Notes: generated by a model not told the origin, from the letters alone. A stretch of DNA of 64,000 bases from Triplophysa rosa (GCF_024868665.1 NC_079890.1:7207052-7271051), one strand, 5' to 3'; numbered from the stretch's first letter, positions 34,456-45,986 are shown. Made by a program: numbers and translations.

Positions 34456-34789
34456 TAATACAGTACAAAGTAAACGCAAGGAGTATAAAGATATTAAAAA
34501 GCAACTGAAAGAACGCAAGATCAAGTTCAGGTCACCTTACCCAGCAATATTGAAAGTCCAGCTAAAGGACGGAGAGGTGAGCTACAACTCCACTTGGGAG
34601 GCGGCAGAATGTCTTCAGCATCTGGGAATTCTAGTGAAGCTATCAGAAGACGAGATGCGGGAAAGAGTCTTATGCAAGCTGGGCTGGCTGCCACAGAAAT
34701 GCGAGGAGACACAAATTCCAACAGCGTTGGTAGGGGATATTAAATTGGTCTCAAAGTTTCTAAAACGCTATGCAAGTGAACTGGACTGA

Positions 34790-35370
34790 TTTGAATTATG
34801 CTCAGAACTGCAAAAGAGACTGTTTGATATAATGACTGTCCTCCTTTTCGTTATATAAGTCGGTACACAGCGGTAAGATGTTTGACTTTGTGTTAAATGA
34901 AAAGCAAATTATTTGAGGTTTAGCTATAATCATAGATAAATAGTAAACCCAGTTTGATGTGGTTTAGAGGGGTAGGTTGTATAAAAATTGCTGACCTATG
35001 AATGAGAATGTCTAAACTGGTAATTATTAATTGGCAAAATACCTGCTTCACTGCCTTTTACACCACCAGGCAGTGTAGGCCCAAGCACCAATAGGGTCGA
35101 CAAACCTTGGACAAACCTTCAGGTTGCCCTATCAGTTGGAAATGGCCACAGAAACCATACAGTTTTGGGGTGAAAGATGTGGATTTGGTTATGTTCTTAC
35201 TGTATCCACAATGTTTTGTTCTGTGTTCATTTGTGTATTTTGTATAGTTTTAATTTATGGTCGGTTGTTTAATTTCTTCTTTCCTTATTGTCACAGTGGT
35301 AAAAGAGCAGGGACTGTGACGATATTAATAACATTAACAAATCAGTTTTTCCGCTATATTCATTTTGCCG
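34790..35370. other. Presumed L1 inter-ORF sequence; no gene seen
   Basis: Follows the ORF1 stop. A 170 aa frame at 35124-35636 runs through it and into unrelated downstream DNA; its hydrophobic start is composition only. Confidence 0.35.
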
Positions 35371-35633
35371 TGGCGGGCCGCCACACCAAAAATCCTCCCC
35401 ACCAAGACTACAGTGAAGCACACATTTCCCATTCATTGATAATTTGTCCAGCCATTGTCGCTAAGTTTACAACTCTTTCACTAGATTCACTAGACCCCTT
35501 TAGCAGCTCTTGTTCAGAAGACGTGTATAATCACAAACAGTGTTTTTGGATAAACCGTTGCTTTCATTCAGTGGTAAAATGTCATCAGTACTGCCCCGCT
35601 AGGGCGAGGTCTCGCTTTCCCGGTGCAGGAAAC

Positions 35634-37155
35634 TAGGGCTGCAACTAACGATTATTTTAATTGTCGACTAATCGAACTATTATTTTTTCCGATTAGTCAA
35701 CTAATCTAACGATTGTTTTTTTATTAATCTAATAAAGATTGTTTGGATTACTTTATTAATCCTTTGGCAAACTTTGCAAATAAACAATAAGTTCTAGTAT
35801 TTTCTTACATTATAAAGAAAAATAAACTTAGCTCTGTATACTGTGGTAGGCTATATGAGACCAGTTTTTTTATTGCACTTATGCTTTTTGTTGTCCTTAT
35901 GTTGTTCCAATTGCTTCCATTGTTTCCCTCGTCTGTAGGTCGCTTTGGATGAAAGCGTCTGCTAAATGACTTAATGTAAATGTAAAAACATTTAAAAATG
36001 TGTTTATGAAATACTAGAGCATGATATATGCTCTGTATTGTTTTCCTCCAAGTAATATCCGACTCTATTTTTAGTCTCATAATGTAATTGAGTACAAGTA
36101 AAAATACTACTATCTGTCTCTGTTTATTGTACAAAACTATCACCGTATAATGACTCTAATGCAGAGTAGCGTTACAGCGAGCCCGGGCACCCTGAACTCA
36201 GAATGATGCGCTTAATGCATTCGCTTCGTTATTTACAGTTATGCGCATACCGGACGCACAATGATGCGCTTAAAGCACCTACTCCTTCTGAAGTCCCGGG
36301 GATCATTTTGCTCCCCAAAGTAAATAATAGTTAGAACACAACGAGAAGAGATGATGTTACATGTTTAACACATAGTGCGTTGCATCAATCCAACAGTTTA
36401 CAGTTAAATCAGAGGTTTAAAAAGAGTTATTTCGTATGAAGACGCAAAATATTCAGACCGCTTCCAGTGCTTCTAATAAGCTAAACTACACTCAGCGAGT
36501 AACCCAGTCTCTAGCAAAATACATTTTCAACAAACCACAGACATGTCATTATGAAGAATAATGAAAACATTGGAACATCTTGGAAAGAGTAGCGTCCTGA
36601 CCGTCACCGTACACACGCATGCTGACTGGAGATTGACAGACAGCACCAGCGGAGGTCAGAGTTTCTTAATTATACTATATTGGTTTATTCCTCGCATAAA
36701 GCTATCGAATGACATAAAAAGTGCATGAAAACTTTTTTGGTGGTTTCATGATAGTTAGTCCCTTTTGAAGTTTAAGAGTAATTTAAGCAGGGTCACAATC
36801 TGCAAAGGTTCACATACACTAATTTACACTAGTACAATAGAGTTAATGTAAATCATTAATGTAAAGCGTAGTGTTAAAATAAAGTAATTTATTATTAAAG
36901 TCTACATCTACGTGCCCCTCTCCGTCCGTTTGTGATTGCATGTCCATGCTGTGATGATCGCATTCCGGGGGTAGGGGGAATTCCTCTGTCCATTCACCAA
37001 CTTACTGCGTCCGAGGCTCTCGATCGCTGTTTGTCGGGTGTATTATACTTTCTCTTGTTCTGCTGATTAACTTACACATGCCGGGGAACAGAAACTGCTA
37101 TTACAGCAGATAAACGTAAATAATACGACAACGTCGACGCGTCGTTGCAGCCCTA
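35634..37155. mobile_element. Non-autonomous hAT element
   Basis: Exact 8-base duplication CAGGAAAC (35626-35633 and 37156-37163). Ends TAGGGCTGCAACTAACGATT and CGTCGTTGCAGCCCTA with GTCGACTAATCG-type subterminal repeats. A truncated relative lies at 39075. No transposase. Confidence 0.93.
35873..35990 (+). repeat. Fish LINE/SINE 3' tail fragment
   Basis: GTCGCTTTGGATGAAAGCGT then CTGCTAAATGACTTAATGTA is the widespread conserved 3' tail of fish L2-mobilised SINE/LINE elements. Only the tail is present, nested in the hAT. Confidence 0.65.
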
Positions 37156-37163
37156 CAGGAAAC

Positions 37164-39025
37164 GCCTCTCTTGGGTCTCGGCGTCTGCCGCAAAGCCTAC
37201 AACCTTTAGCCAAAAAAGCCTAGCGACTAATGCTAACGGTTTAACGGAACACAGGAAAGGAGTCCAGATGCTTGTTTTTTAATGGATACCAATGTGTTTT
37301 GTTAGCCGTTACGGTTTCTCCAATTGGAAGTATTACCAAAGTCCATTTATGGAAGTCATGCCACTCAGCGGCCATGTTTGCAACGCCTTTGGGCAGTTAT
37401 TAGCAAGTCCACAGTCCTATTTAATTGAATGGGGAAGCCAGATATTTTTTAAATCGCTGGCAAACATCACAATTAAACAGCATATCAATCAATAATTAAA
37501 CCTGACATGAACTGTACCATAACTTGAGATTGCTAAGCTTAAATTGCGCTAAAAAACACCTTTTTCGAGATCGCTTCATTTACTGTGCATGCGCACAGGC
37601 TGGCAAGCACCTCACGAGAGCCCCGCCCCAGAGAATCGTCAGTCAATACTGATTGATGATTGGCTCGTTTCACTGGAAGGCGGGACTTCCTTCGCTAGAG
37701 CGGCCATATTGAACGTTGCATTCCTCCCCATTCATTGAAATGGCAGTGGCGCATCTTGTTAATATGAATATCTTTGGTATTACAGACCCTTCCATCTACG
37801 ATGCTTGATGTCCGACAAGTTTGGGACACGGTGACACAGGGCAGCATGTAATCGTGTGGCGCGCACCCGTATAACTTTTTTTCAACCGAAGCTAAAAGAG
37901 GAATTTAAGCAGACTCATGCCCATCATGCATTCAAATCATTCAAATTGGCGCAGTTGGCAATCAAACTGCGTTCTGTGCCTGAGCAACAAACAAAAATAC
38001 TCAAAACATTTCTCTAAACTAGCCTAGTAAAGAAACGAAAATAAATATAATTTACCATTAAAAGCAAAACTATTTTAACTATTTATTTATTCTAAACTAT
38101 TTTAAGAATTTTAAGACTCGCTGCTCATTTTAAATGACAGAAATGGTGTTTATCAAATGTCCCTATATGCAGACTGCTATTTTTGCTGGAAATAATATGG
38201 AAGCTGAACATAATGATGCTAACGCCATGAGGTAATGCTATCTGTTTGCTCTGTCTTACACTGATAAACTCAAGTTTGGACTGGTGGATAACTGCAGTGA
38301 ATACTGAAACATTAGTTAGATTTTACTTACCTCAAATGATGTTGTATTCAGTATGGCTTGGCGACGTCTCAAATCCTGGCCATTTAGCGTGTCTGCACTT
38401 CAACCGCGAAAGCTGAATAGCAAGCGAGCATGCGTTCGTACGTAGAGTATGTGTTTGTGTGTGTGCTGCGCACATTGCACTGAAGCAACAGAGAGGGGGA
38501 CACATTTCGTCTAGCTGTGAACAATAGCACAACAACGAAACAACAGTGCAGAATTCAACGTTGGAAATATTTATGTTATTAAAAAAATTTGGCCCGCCAT
38601 AGTCAACAAAACAGAAAATATGTAAATGACAACAGCTTTATTGGGCCATATGCTGTATGTAATGTACAGAGAGTAGAGTCGAAACGGGGTCAAATTACAA
38701 CTTTTGCTGCCTGCTCACGGAAATGCGATAATTCCCACTTCAACCCAGACATAATTTATGGAACATTGCTCTTTCAATGTTAAAAGATACTTGTAATGTT
38801 TTAATGCTACTAAATCATTAGTAGCATTATTGTTTCTAAATACTTTTAATGAACACAGTGTTAAACTTCGTGATGACGACATAAATATGTTTATTAGCGT
38901 GTGACGTCACCAAGCACCACAGTCTCACAAAATCACTGCAAGTCATGTTCTAAGAACTAGCAATAGTAATAGTAGGTTGATTGGCAGGTCAAGTAAGAAG
39001 AGAAACGGGCAATCTAATGTAATAA
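37164..39025. other. No gene seen
   Basis: Mixed AT-rich and locally GC-richer DNA (37600-37760). Several 60-70 aa frames without recognisable similarity. The last part (38600-39025) may be L1 inter-ORF sequence. Confidence 0.4.
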
Positions 39026-39074
39026 GATGAGGGGGTACAAAGTGGTATCATATAATGTGAAAGGCTTGTGCAAT
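39026..39074 (+). pseudogene. L1 ORF2 start (endonuclease N-terminus)
   Basis: ATG 39026 reads MRGYKVVSYNVKGLCN, the first strand of the AP-like endonuclease domain (the Asn of YNVKG is the conserved metal-site residue). It is cut at 39074 by a hAT fragment, and the remainder of the endonuclease is missing. Confidence 0.75.
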
Positions 39075-39385
39075 CTAGGGCTGCAACTAACGATTATTTT
39101 AATTGCCGATAAATCTAATGACTTTTTTTAATCTAATAAATATTTTTGGGATTACTTTATTAATCCATTGGCAATCTTTGCAAATAAACAATAAATTCTA
39201 GTATTTTCTTACATAATAAAGCATATCACACTTTTTACTCCACTACATTATATAAATAAATATTGTTGTTTTAACATTTTAATCTGTGTTTACATTAAAA
39301 TCACTATCTTCTTTTAATTAAGTAGTTTTAATTTTAAAAGTAAAAAAAGACTGACTTTTAATGTACTTAAGTACTGTATTAAAAA
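39075..39385. mobile_element. Truncated copy of the 35634 hAT
   Basis: TAGGGCTGCAACTAACGATT and the next 180 bases match 35634-35820 closely. The right end is absent. 39350-39380 contains TACTTAAGTACTGTA, like the ends of the 32786 element, so the junction to L1 is a rearranged patchwork. Confidence 0.8.
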
Positions 39386-39387
39386 GA

Positions 39388-39779
39388 ACATATGCCCCTA
39401 TTATGGAAACAAGAGAAATGCCTTATTTGTGAAAGGAGGCGATAATTTCAGTAATTCCTAAAGAGGGGAAGGACCCAACAAATTGTGCCTCATACAGGCC
39501 ATTTGCCCTCCTCAACACCAATTGCAAAATATTAACATATATACTGTCTAAACGTATAGAAAGAATTGTTACATGTCTGGTAAATCTGGATCAGACAGGT
39601 TTTGTTAATGGACGACATTTACAGGACAATATCCATAGGGTACTTAATATTATGACTTACAGCTCTTCCCAGCAGCTCCCATGTATGGCATTGGCATTAG
39701 ACGCAGAGAAAGCATTTGACCGAGTATCTTGGCACTTTTTGTTTGAGGCATTACAAAAATTTGGATTTGGCCCTAAATT
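39388..39779 (+). pseudogene. L1 ORF2 reverse transcriptase, segment 1
   Basis: One frame reads EAIISVIPKEGKDPTNCASY, RPFALLNTNCKILTYILSKR, LDQTGFVNGRHLQDNIHRVL and ALALDAEKAFDRVSWHFLFE (motif A Asp), ending FGFGP at the next insertion. These are L1-clade RT motifs. A stop before EAII and the missing 5' part show decay. Confidence 0.88.
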
Positions 39780-40071
39780 GACCATTCGCTAAGCCCAGCC
39801 CTCCTTAGTTACTGTTGCTACGCCTGTCAAGCTTTCACGCCTGGCAAGTGTATTACAGTGTGTATGCACCGGTGTCAGACATTCCCAAGGAGATAATTAG
39901 TAATTTTTGGCGAACATGTGAAATATCTGAGAGAGCAAGACAAAAGGGACTGCAGTGTGCATTCGAGGGATATATATCCACGACATAATATGCAACCGAT
40001 TAGAAAATAATTTAATCAAAATTGAAGCTAAAGCCTATGAATGATAACATTCTCCTCCTTATATTTTAGTA

Positions 40072-40200
40072 GCGCGCCAGGCTACTGCTCACACGTCGTG
40101 GGTCTAATCTACGCCTTGGACCTGGCAAGAGCCAGAGATGCTGAGCTGAGCCATACATCATCAACAACACAAACAAATTTCCGTCTTGCCTTTAATCATC
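40072..40200 (+). pseudogene. SWIM-like zinc-binding fragment
   Basis: The plus frame contains GYCSHVVGLIYALDLARA. A CSH followed by a hydrophobic helix is the second half of a SWIM (CxCxnCxH) finger as found before YqaJ nuclease domains in fish transposon proteins. No nuclease domain follows. Short, so tentative. Confidence 0.4.
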
Positions 40201-40303
40201 TTATTTTACGTTCAAATATATGCATTATGAACAAAGAACAATCATTATTTCCAAGCAATGATGTGCTGAGTTAGCTAGCTAGCTAACATTAGTGTGCTCT
40301 TAC

Positions 40304-41215
40304 CTTGGAGCAAACATAGGTGTTTTTGTTAATCCTGTCGACCTTTAGTGGGACATTCTAAAACGCTTAACATGAAAAATGCTTAACGTACCTAAACAGC
40401 GATAACCAAGTTTCTGTCAAATTTTACTTCTAATAAACACATGCTGCTATCAAAAGAACGAGCTCTTGGTCCGCGGATAAAGTGAATATCACGTTAAGCG
40501 TTCTCACCATAGAAGTCCATTATAAGAGAAAACAGCTTAACGTGGCTTAGACAAATTTCTGTCATTTTAGTTGTAATTAATACTTCAAAAGCCACCGTGC
40601 ATTGTGTTAAAAAGTGCAGTAGGGGCCTCTTTATGCCCTGTCTGAAACCAATATTAAGAAATGAGGCTGAAAGGCAATCAAGTTGCTAACTCCTGGCTTC
40701 GGTGTTGTTACATCGAGCTGAATAGCCTGTGGAGCAAACTAGAACAAAACAGCATTAGTGTGCTCTTACAAATGTTTCTAAAAGCTCTGATAAAAAGGGA
40801 CAGAAATATAAATGAGATGATACAGTGCATTGTTTAGGTACGTTACGCCACGTTAAGCTATTTCCTTATAATGGACTTCTATGGGGGAGAAAACGCTTAA
40901 CGTGATATTCACTTTATCCGTGGAACAAGAGCTCATTCTTTTGACAGCAGCAAGTGTTTAATACAAGGAAGGTTTGACAGAAATTTGGTTTTCCTTGATC
41001 GCTGTTTAGGTACGTTAAGCGTTTTTCACGTTAAGCGTTTTAGAATGTCCCACATTTAGTTGTGAATGAGGCCTTCCACACTGCTTGATCCACGTCTGAC
41101 ATTTCTCCCCTTGGGTTTTAGGTTTCGGGAAGGGAAAAAATTCCACCACCCCGTCCAAACTTTTAGGATACTGGCTATCAGATTTACACAATCCATACGC
41201 ACAACGCTTCGGCAT
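40304..41215 (-). pseudogene. THAP-finger exon interrupted by a foldback element
   Basis: Start ATG at 41215: MPKRCAYGLCKSDSQYPKSL (Cys-x4-Cys), then FFPFPKPKTQGEKCQTWIKQ and GRPHSQL, stopping at the element inserted at 41054. The coding resumes at 40348 with KVDRINKNTYVCSK and ends at a consensus donor (AAG/GTAAGA, 40304/40303). The last Cys is the third zinc ligand; the His would open the next exon, not found. With the foldback and one TTTAG copy removed the frame is continuous, so the insertion hit an otherwise intact exon. It belongs to the surrounding transposon rather than to a host gene (inference). Confidence 0.8.
40349..41054. mobile_element. 706-bp foldback element in the THAP exon
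   Basis: Exact 5-base duplication TTTAG (40344-40348 and 41055-41059). Inverse arms of about 210 bases: 40349-40560 against 40840-41054, with ends TGGGACATTCTAAAACGCTT and one extra TG at the right. Words such as CGCTTAACGT recur within each arm. The centre (40565-40835) is non-coding. Confidence 0.9.
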
Positions 41216-41317
41216 GTTTCCCTCACTCGAAAGCTTGACAGACCTCCCGCGCCTAGTTACGGTTGCTAAACCACGATTGGCCTGTGGCGGTTTTCGGGCG
41301 TGGCTTAGCGAAGGGTC

Positions 41318-41699
41318 AATTTATAAAGTGGATCCGTATGTTGTACTCGGACCCACAGAGCATGGTCAAAGTTAATGGGCATATGTCACAGCTATTTCAA
41401 TTAGCCATTATCTCCATTGTTATTTCCACTGACCATAGAACCCCTGGCTCAGGTTATTAGGGACAATTCATTAATTAGAGTAATGGAGATAAACAATGAT
41501 ATTCATAAATTGTCCCTGAATGCAGATGATGTTCTAGTATATGTTTCAGATCTATTAAATGCAGTCACAGTATTAATGGTTGAAATTAAACGACATGGAA
41601 ACTTATCAGGATACAAAATAAACATGAACAAAACTGAAGACCTCGCTTTAAACTCTCAAAACTCCTCTCACATCAAATCATCTTTTCCCTTTAGGTGGT
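41318..41699 (+). pseudogene. L1 ORF2 reverse transcriptase, segment 2
   Basis: Continues segment 1 as FIKWIRMLYSDPQSMVKVNG, then in a shifted frame PLTIEPLAQVIRDNSLIRVM, LNADDVLVYVSDLLN (the catalytic DD) and SGYKINMNKTE, up to SSFPFRW where the next insertion begins. One frameshift near 41410. Confidence 0.88.
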
Positions 41700-42549
41700 T
41701 TTTCTAGACATATTATTGACTTTTCTTATATTCTAAATATATTACTGACTTTTCTTATATAAAATAGTTTTCTTATATAAAAGAATACATTTAAAGGTAG
41801 TTATAGAGTTCATGTGCTTTTCTGATCTTAACAAGGGCTATGGGCCTTATGTATGAGTTTGAACACTTGAACACCTGTGTACACACCAAATATCGTATCA
41901 CACTAAGACAGCAACTGCACGTACACCACACACACTTTTGTAGAGAAGTGTAATTAAAAACGCTGGGTTGCTTATTCTTACGCTAAACCATGAGCTCATT
42001 TTTAATAAAACCACACACTTTTTGTAGAGTTTAACTTATTGCATACAGCCAAGGACGCTGGGGTGCTCATTATCACTAAACCATGAGTTCATTTTTTAAA
42101 ACCAATGTTAAATCATGTATCGTCCGAAAAGCCCCTGGAAAGGTGTCAAGATAAAAAGCACATGATATACGTATGTGTTGATTGAGAGGCGCTCCCTATG
42201 ATTAAATCCTAATATGGTAGGCCTGAAATATAACTGTAACGTGAAATGTAACTGTAGCGAGTGATAAGGGGATGGACTAATAAAAATAAGTGATGTCATG
42301 TAAAACCTGGTTGGTAGAAGATGATGTCAGGTAAAACATGATTGGTTTGAACTGTGATAACAACTTGAGAACAATGTATAAAAGATGGAGTCAGACATGT
42401 ATTCGTTGGACATCATTGGACATCATCAGATGAACTCTGTATGTCTCTCTTTGATTGCTCGAGCAAATAAAGATTGAAAACTCTTGAAACCTGGCTCTCT
42501 GGTCTTCGTGAATTCTTTCTACATTGGCTGATCGACTTTTCGCCACGAC
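41700..42549 (+). mobile_element. LTR-like insertion in L1 (possible solo LTR)
   Basis: 850 bases interrupt L1 between FPFRW and KEGIKYLG, with GTGG on each side (41696-41699, 42550-42553). The right part has TATAAAAG (42377-42384) and AATAAAG (42465-42471) spaced like an LTR promoter and poly(A) signal, and ends ...TTTCTACATTGG. No coding. TG...CA ends were not fixed with certainty, so it may be an LTR plus a bit of leader. Confidence 0.4.
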
Positions 42550-42852
42550 AGTGGCTAAAGAAGGTATAAAATATTTAGGAACAACAATCCCCTCAAATTT
42601 CAGTTATATCAAGCCAACTACTCTAAGCTTATTAAAAAGATTACACAGGATCTTGATAGGTGGTCAGTACTACATCTCTCTATGGCCGGAAGAATCGAGT
42701 CGATCAGAATTAATATCCTTCCTAGATTGCCGTTTCGATTCCAAGTATTACCCCATACACCTCCAAGGTCCATGTTTACATTATTAGACAGTTTAGTCCT
42801 CAGATGTGTTTGGGAAGGAAGACGTACTAGAGTGAGATATAAAGTTCTCCTG
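42550..42852 (+). pseudogene. L1 ORF2, segment 3
   Basis: Reads AKEGIKYLGTTIPSNFS, then after a frameshift SVLHLSMAGRIESIRINILP and CVWEGRRTRVRYKVL: the post-RT part of an L1 ORF2. Ends at the ZBED-type hAT. Confidence 0.85.
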
Positions 42853-43378
42853 TAGGGCTGCATGATATTGGAAAAAACAGACATCGCAATGTTTTTGTTT
42901 TCTGCTATATATATTGCGATGTGTAGAAATGCAGGAGGACACTTGAAGGACACTTCATTATCACACTAGGGAAATAACATGAGTGACAAAATAAGTAATT
43001 TAACCTTTTATTCAACAGTTACAAACCTCTCTTTGAAAACAGTAGTAAACATCTTGCCACAAAATAATAAAATGGTTATGGTAAACACCAACCCCTGAGT
43101 GGTTTTAAAAATAAGTATTTGTTATAAAACAAATAAATTATAATAAATCAAACTTAACTTGTTATAACTAACAACATTTAACTCATGTTGAATACCATTT
43201 ATCAAGAGAACTATTTTGCTCTGCAGACTTTTCTTTGCGTTCAAGTGTTGGCCAGTCTACCAAATAAAGATTAAATTAAACTTTTCAACAACTAAAAAAT
43301 CTGGTTTCTTTCGAACAACAGTTGCATATAATAAATATAAATATTCAAACATACCATTTTGACTTAAGCTTTGACTAA

Positions 43379-43973
43379 GAGGCCATTTACACAAGACCGT
43401 TTTCAACTGAAAATGCAAAAAAATATGTGTTTTGGCTGTCTGTTTACACAAAAACGGCGTTTTGGGGGATTGAAAACGCAAACTTTTGAAAACGGGTCTC
43501 AAAGTGAAACTTTTTGAAAAAGCCACCGCTTTCGTTACCATGTAAACTGCAAGACCGAACTTTCTGAAAACAATGAGGTCACGCGCATGCGTATTATGTA
43601 CTGTGAGCTCTCACTACTCGACTTTGTATTAACGTCTCCCCTGCAAATTGTGGATTTGCTGCACCATTAAGAACCCCCAGAGACACACTATTTACTTTCA
43701 CCAGACTTTAAACACACATATACGTCGACCAACGGTATTAAAAAGCACTTTTGGCTTATAACTGTGCATGTGTATGTGCCATAGCAGATCCTGTTTCTTT
43801 ACAAAACAACACCGACATCCACTGGCCTGGCGTACATACTACAGCGTTTTTATCCGTTTTCCTAGATCCGTGTAAATGCAGACCATTTTGATAACGCTGT
43901 AATGTGTACCTGAAACTTTTCAAAAACGCAAAGGAAAAACTTTTCAGTCTTTCATCGTGTAAATGTGGCCTTA
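43379..43973. mobile_element. Inverted-repeat element in the 3' part of the hAT
   Basis: AGGCCATTTACACAAGACCG at left and the inverse of TAAGGCCACATTTACACGAT at right, with AAAACG-rich subterminal words on both sides. Target duplication not clear. Confidence 0.55.
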
Positions 43974-43979
43974 AGCTAC

Positions 43980-44946
43980 TGTATGCATCAATTTGCTCAC
44001 TCAAGATTAGAGGTAAAAAATAGAAGTCTTTCCACCATTGCAGGCTTGAGACTTGGCATGTTATTATGTTGCCACTTGCACTGAAAAGCCTCTCTGATGG
44101 GGAACTTGTAGCGGGGATAGAAAGATATCTGCGGGCAAGCTTGGCAAGATGTGGAAAGCTTACTCTGTGTGTTTTCCAGCATGCAAGTGGATCTTGCTCT
44201 TTGTCTATAGATGGTGTTAGCAGGTAGTTGCTTAATTTTGCTTCCACAGCATCCTTAAGAGTCACAGAGGAATCACCCTTTGCTGCAGACCCGCTCAGTT
44301 TACTGTGAAACTTCCCAGGGACTTCTTGGCTTTTTTTTTGCCTGTGATGTTTCAGCAACTTCGGGCTCCACCTCAATGCTGCAGCTTGCTGTCTCCTCCT
44401 GGCATTCCATCATCTCTGATGCAACTCTGGGCTTGTTGTCTGCACTGATGAAGTCCATCTTGAACCAGGGGTCCAAACATGAAGCCACATCTAGCAGCTC
44501 CTGAGTAGAATCATCTTTATATTTCACAGTATATCCTTCTTCAGGCTCTTAGTCAGGTCTATGTCTTCCTCTTTCACTAGCAGCATTGAAGTGTTAAAGA
44601 GGTGAAGAACTGGCTTCACATAGGAGACACTAACATAATCTTCTCCTGAGAGTGCATCTGTGAAGTCCAGCAGTGGGCCCAGTGTCTTGCTGACAGATTC
44701 CAGGACATCTATATCTTGCCAGGTTGGAATCAGATGCCGTGCCTTCTTCTGCTCTAAAATCCTGCTGATCATCCATCTGTCTGGAACCCCATCTTGTCTG
44801 GCATTCTGATATGAGGGAATGTGCTGGTAAATTAAGCTCCTCCTGGGCTTTTTCAAGAGCACATCTAGCCTTCCAGTTGTGAGAAAAATGACCCACCAGC
44901 TTCTTGCAGATACCTGTAGCACGGTCAATGCGTCCATCCTTTTTCA
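43980..44946 (-). pseudogene. ZBED-type hAT transposase, C-terminal exon, frameshifted
   Basis: From the acceptor at 44947 the exon reads KKDGRIDRATGICKKLVGHF and SHNWKARCALEKAQEELNLP, then ECQTRWGSRQ; a frameshift leads to ARHLIPTWQDIDVLESVSKT and DFTDALSGEDYVSVSYVKPV; another to ELLDVASCLDPWFKMDF; a third to the hATC dimerisation block RRYLSIPATSSPSERLFSAS followed by GNIITCQ. All are standard for fish ZBED1-like hAT transposases, in correct order. At least three frameshifts make it dead. The end is replaced by the inverted-repeat element at 43379. Confidence 0.9.
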
Positions 44947-45295
44947 CTGCATTTTATAAGGGGGAAAATAAAAACAAAACTAAGTAATCACAAACATTTT
45001 TACATTTAATGATACACTTATTGTAACTGATTAAGAGCTATAATATAACTCATTTATTTTCAAAGAACATATTTTGTGAATTATTACTCCATTACCTCAT
45101 CAAACCCCAAATGAATGGCTTTTGTTTTAGTAAATAAAATAGCTTCCAGAGAAATAAGTTTGCCTTAATAAATTGCTTACAAAACAAACATTTATGATAA
45201 GTTATTGATTTAACCTATTATTAAAAGGATTATTATTTAAGTCAGGTCATGGCATAGCAATAGCAACAGCAGTAAAATGCATGGACATAACTTAC
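44947..45295 (-). other. Intron of the hAT transposase
   Basis: Donor GTAAGT directly after the HLAI-CNL-like codons (exon ends 45296) and acceptor AAATGCAG before 44946. The intron interrupts the spot where intact relatives read straight through from HLAI to VKxDGRIDRA, and splicing keeps the order of motifs. Confidence 0.7.
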
Positions 45296-45591
45296 AGATT
45301 GCTAGATGGAGTATGTGGCCAAAGCACTGCAGCCTGGTCCACTGGTTGAGTGCAGCGGCCTTCACCATGTTTGACGCATTGTCTGTTGTTATACAGACGA
45401 GGCGTCTCTCATCCAGATCCCACGCAGACAGTGCTTCTCTCATCCCCGTTGCGATGTTCTCGCTTGTATGATCCTCCGGGAAAAATGCTGTTTGCAAACA
45501 GTGGCTTTTCAGCTGGAAGTTCTCATCAATAAAGTCAGTGTATGGTCAGACTTATTGTAGGGCTCCGTTGTTCGGCTGGACCACAAGTCCA
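45296..45591 (-). pseudogene. ZBED-type hAT transposase, catalytic-core exon, distal part
   Basis: Starts at the inner insertion with MDLWSSRTTEPYNKSD-like text, then FIDENFQLKSHCLQTAFFPE, ENIATGMREALSAWDLDERR and CITTDNASNMVKAAA (RNase H-fold catalytic Asp region), then CFGHILHLAI and the donor at 45295. One frameshift near 45545. Confidence 0.88.
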
Positions 45592-45986
45592 TTGTTGCTA
45601 GGGCCGCCCTCGACTAGAGATTTCTTTAGTCGACTAGTAGTTGTTCATTTAGGCCATTAGTCGACTATTCGCACGTTTATGATATTAATTGAAATATTTC
45701 AATATACTTGGGGAATGGGGACATCAGATGATGGTTTAAGCTTCATGTATGAAAAAATATGTTATGTAACAGTGCTTACATTGTTCTAAATTACAGAGCT
45801 ATACAAAACCATTATAATGAGCCTTTAAAATATAAATGAAGTACTCAAGCGCACACATAATGCAATCCGCTGTGACACTGCCACAAGTTATGACAGCAAA
45901 CTAAAATATTAGTGCAAAAAATAAAAAGGCCTACGGACTCATAACAAAACCTTTTTTCTCTGCATGAGACCGCAAAAATAGCTTAT

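Larger units (their letters stand above)
32517..34789 (+). pseudogene. L1 LINE ORF1, split by a hAT insertion
   Basis: 32540-32610 reads RDSANSEILNEMRGMRKDLD, a typical ORF1 N-terminal coil. 32680-32785 reads VKFLHFQKKQRILQKAWATK and on to DYSNT. After the hAT, the frame resumes at 34464 with VQSKRKEYKDIKKQLKERKI, KFRSPYPAILKV and ends at 34789. This is the RNA-binding C-terminal domain of fish L1/Tx1-type ORF1. The segment joining the N-terminal coil to VKFLHF is shortened, so the central RNA-binding fold is mostly gone. ORF1 coats L1 RNA. Removing the hAT and one duplication restores the frame. Confidence 0.85.
35371..38599. mobile_element. Possible DNA element with TGGCGGGCC ends
   Basis: TGGCGGGCC at 35371-35379 is the exact inverse of GGCCCGCCA at 38591-38599. 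ORF1 and ORF2 of one L1 are normally close together, yet here they are 4.2 kb apart, so something has been inserted. No target duplication or coding sequence is identified, so both ends are uncertain. Confidence 0.3.
39780..41317. mobile_element. TGACC-ended DNA transposon (ISL2EU-like) inside L1
   Basis: Ends TGACCATTCGCTAAGCC and the inverse of TGACCCTTCGCTAAGCC. AATT at both junctions (39776-39779, 41318-41321) allows an AT or AATT duplication, and L1 coding resumes exactly. It carries a minus-strand THAP exon and a plus-strand SWIM-like fragment. THAP plus a SWIM/YqaJ-type protein and a 2-base AT target fit the ISL2EU group; the assignment is by memory of that group and tentative. At 1.5 kb it is a deletion derivative. 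Confidence 0.65.

Noticed and set aside
35124..35636. 170 aa plus frame with membrane-like start
   Set aside because: Runs across an L1/insert boundary and ends at a hAT duplication; composition only.
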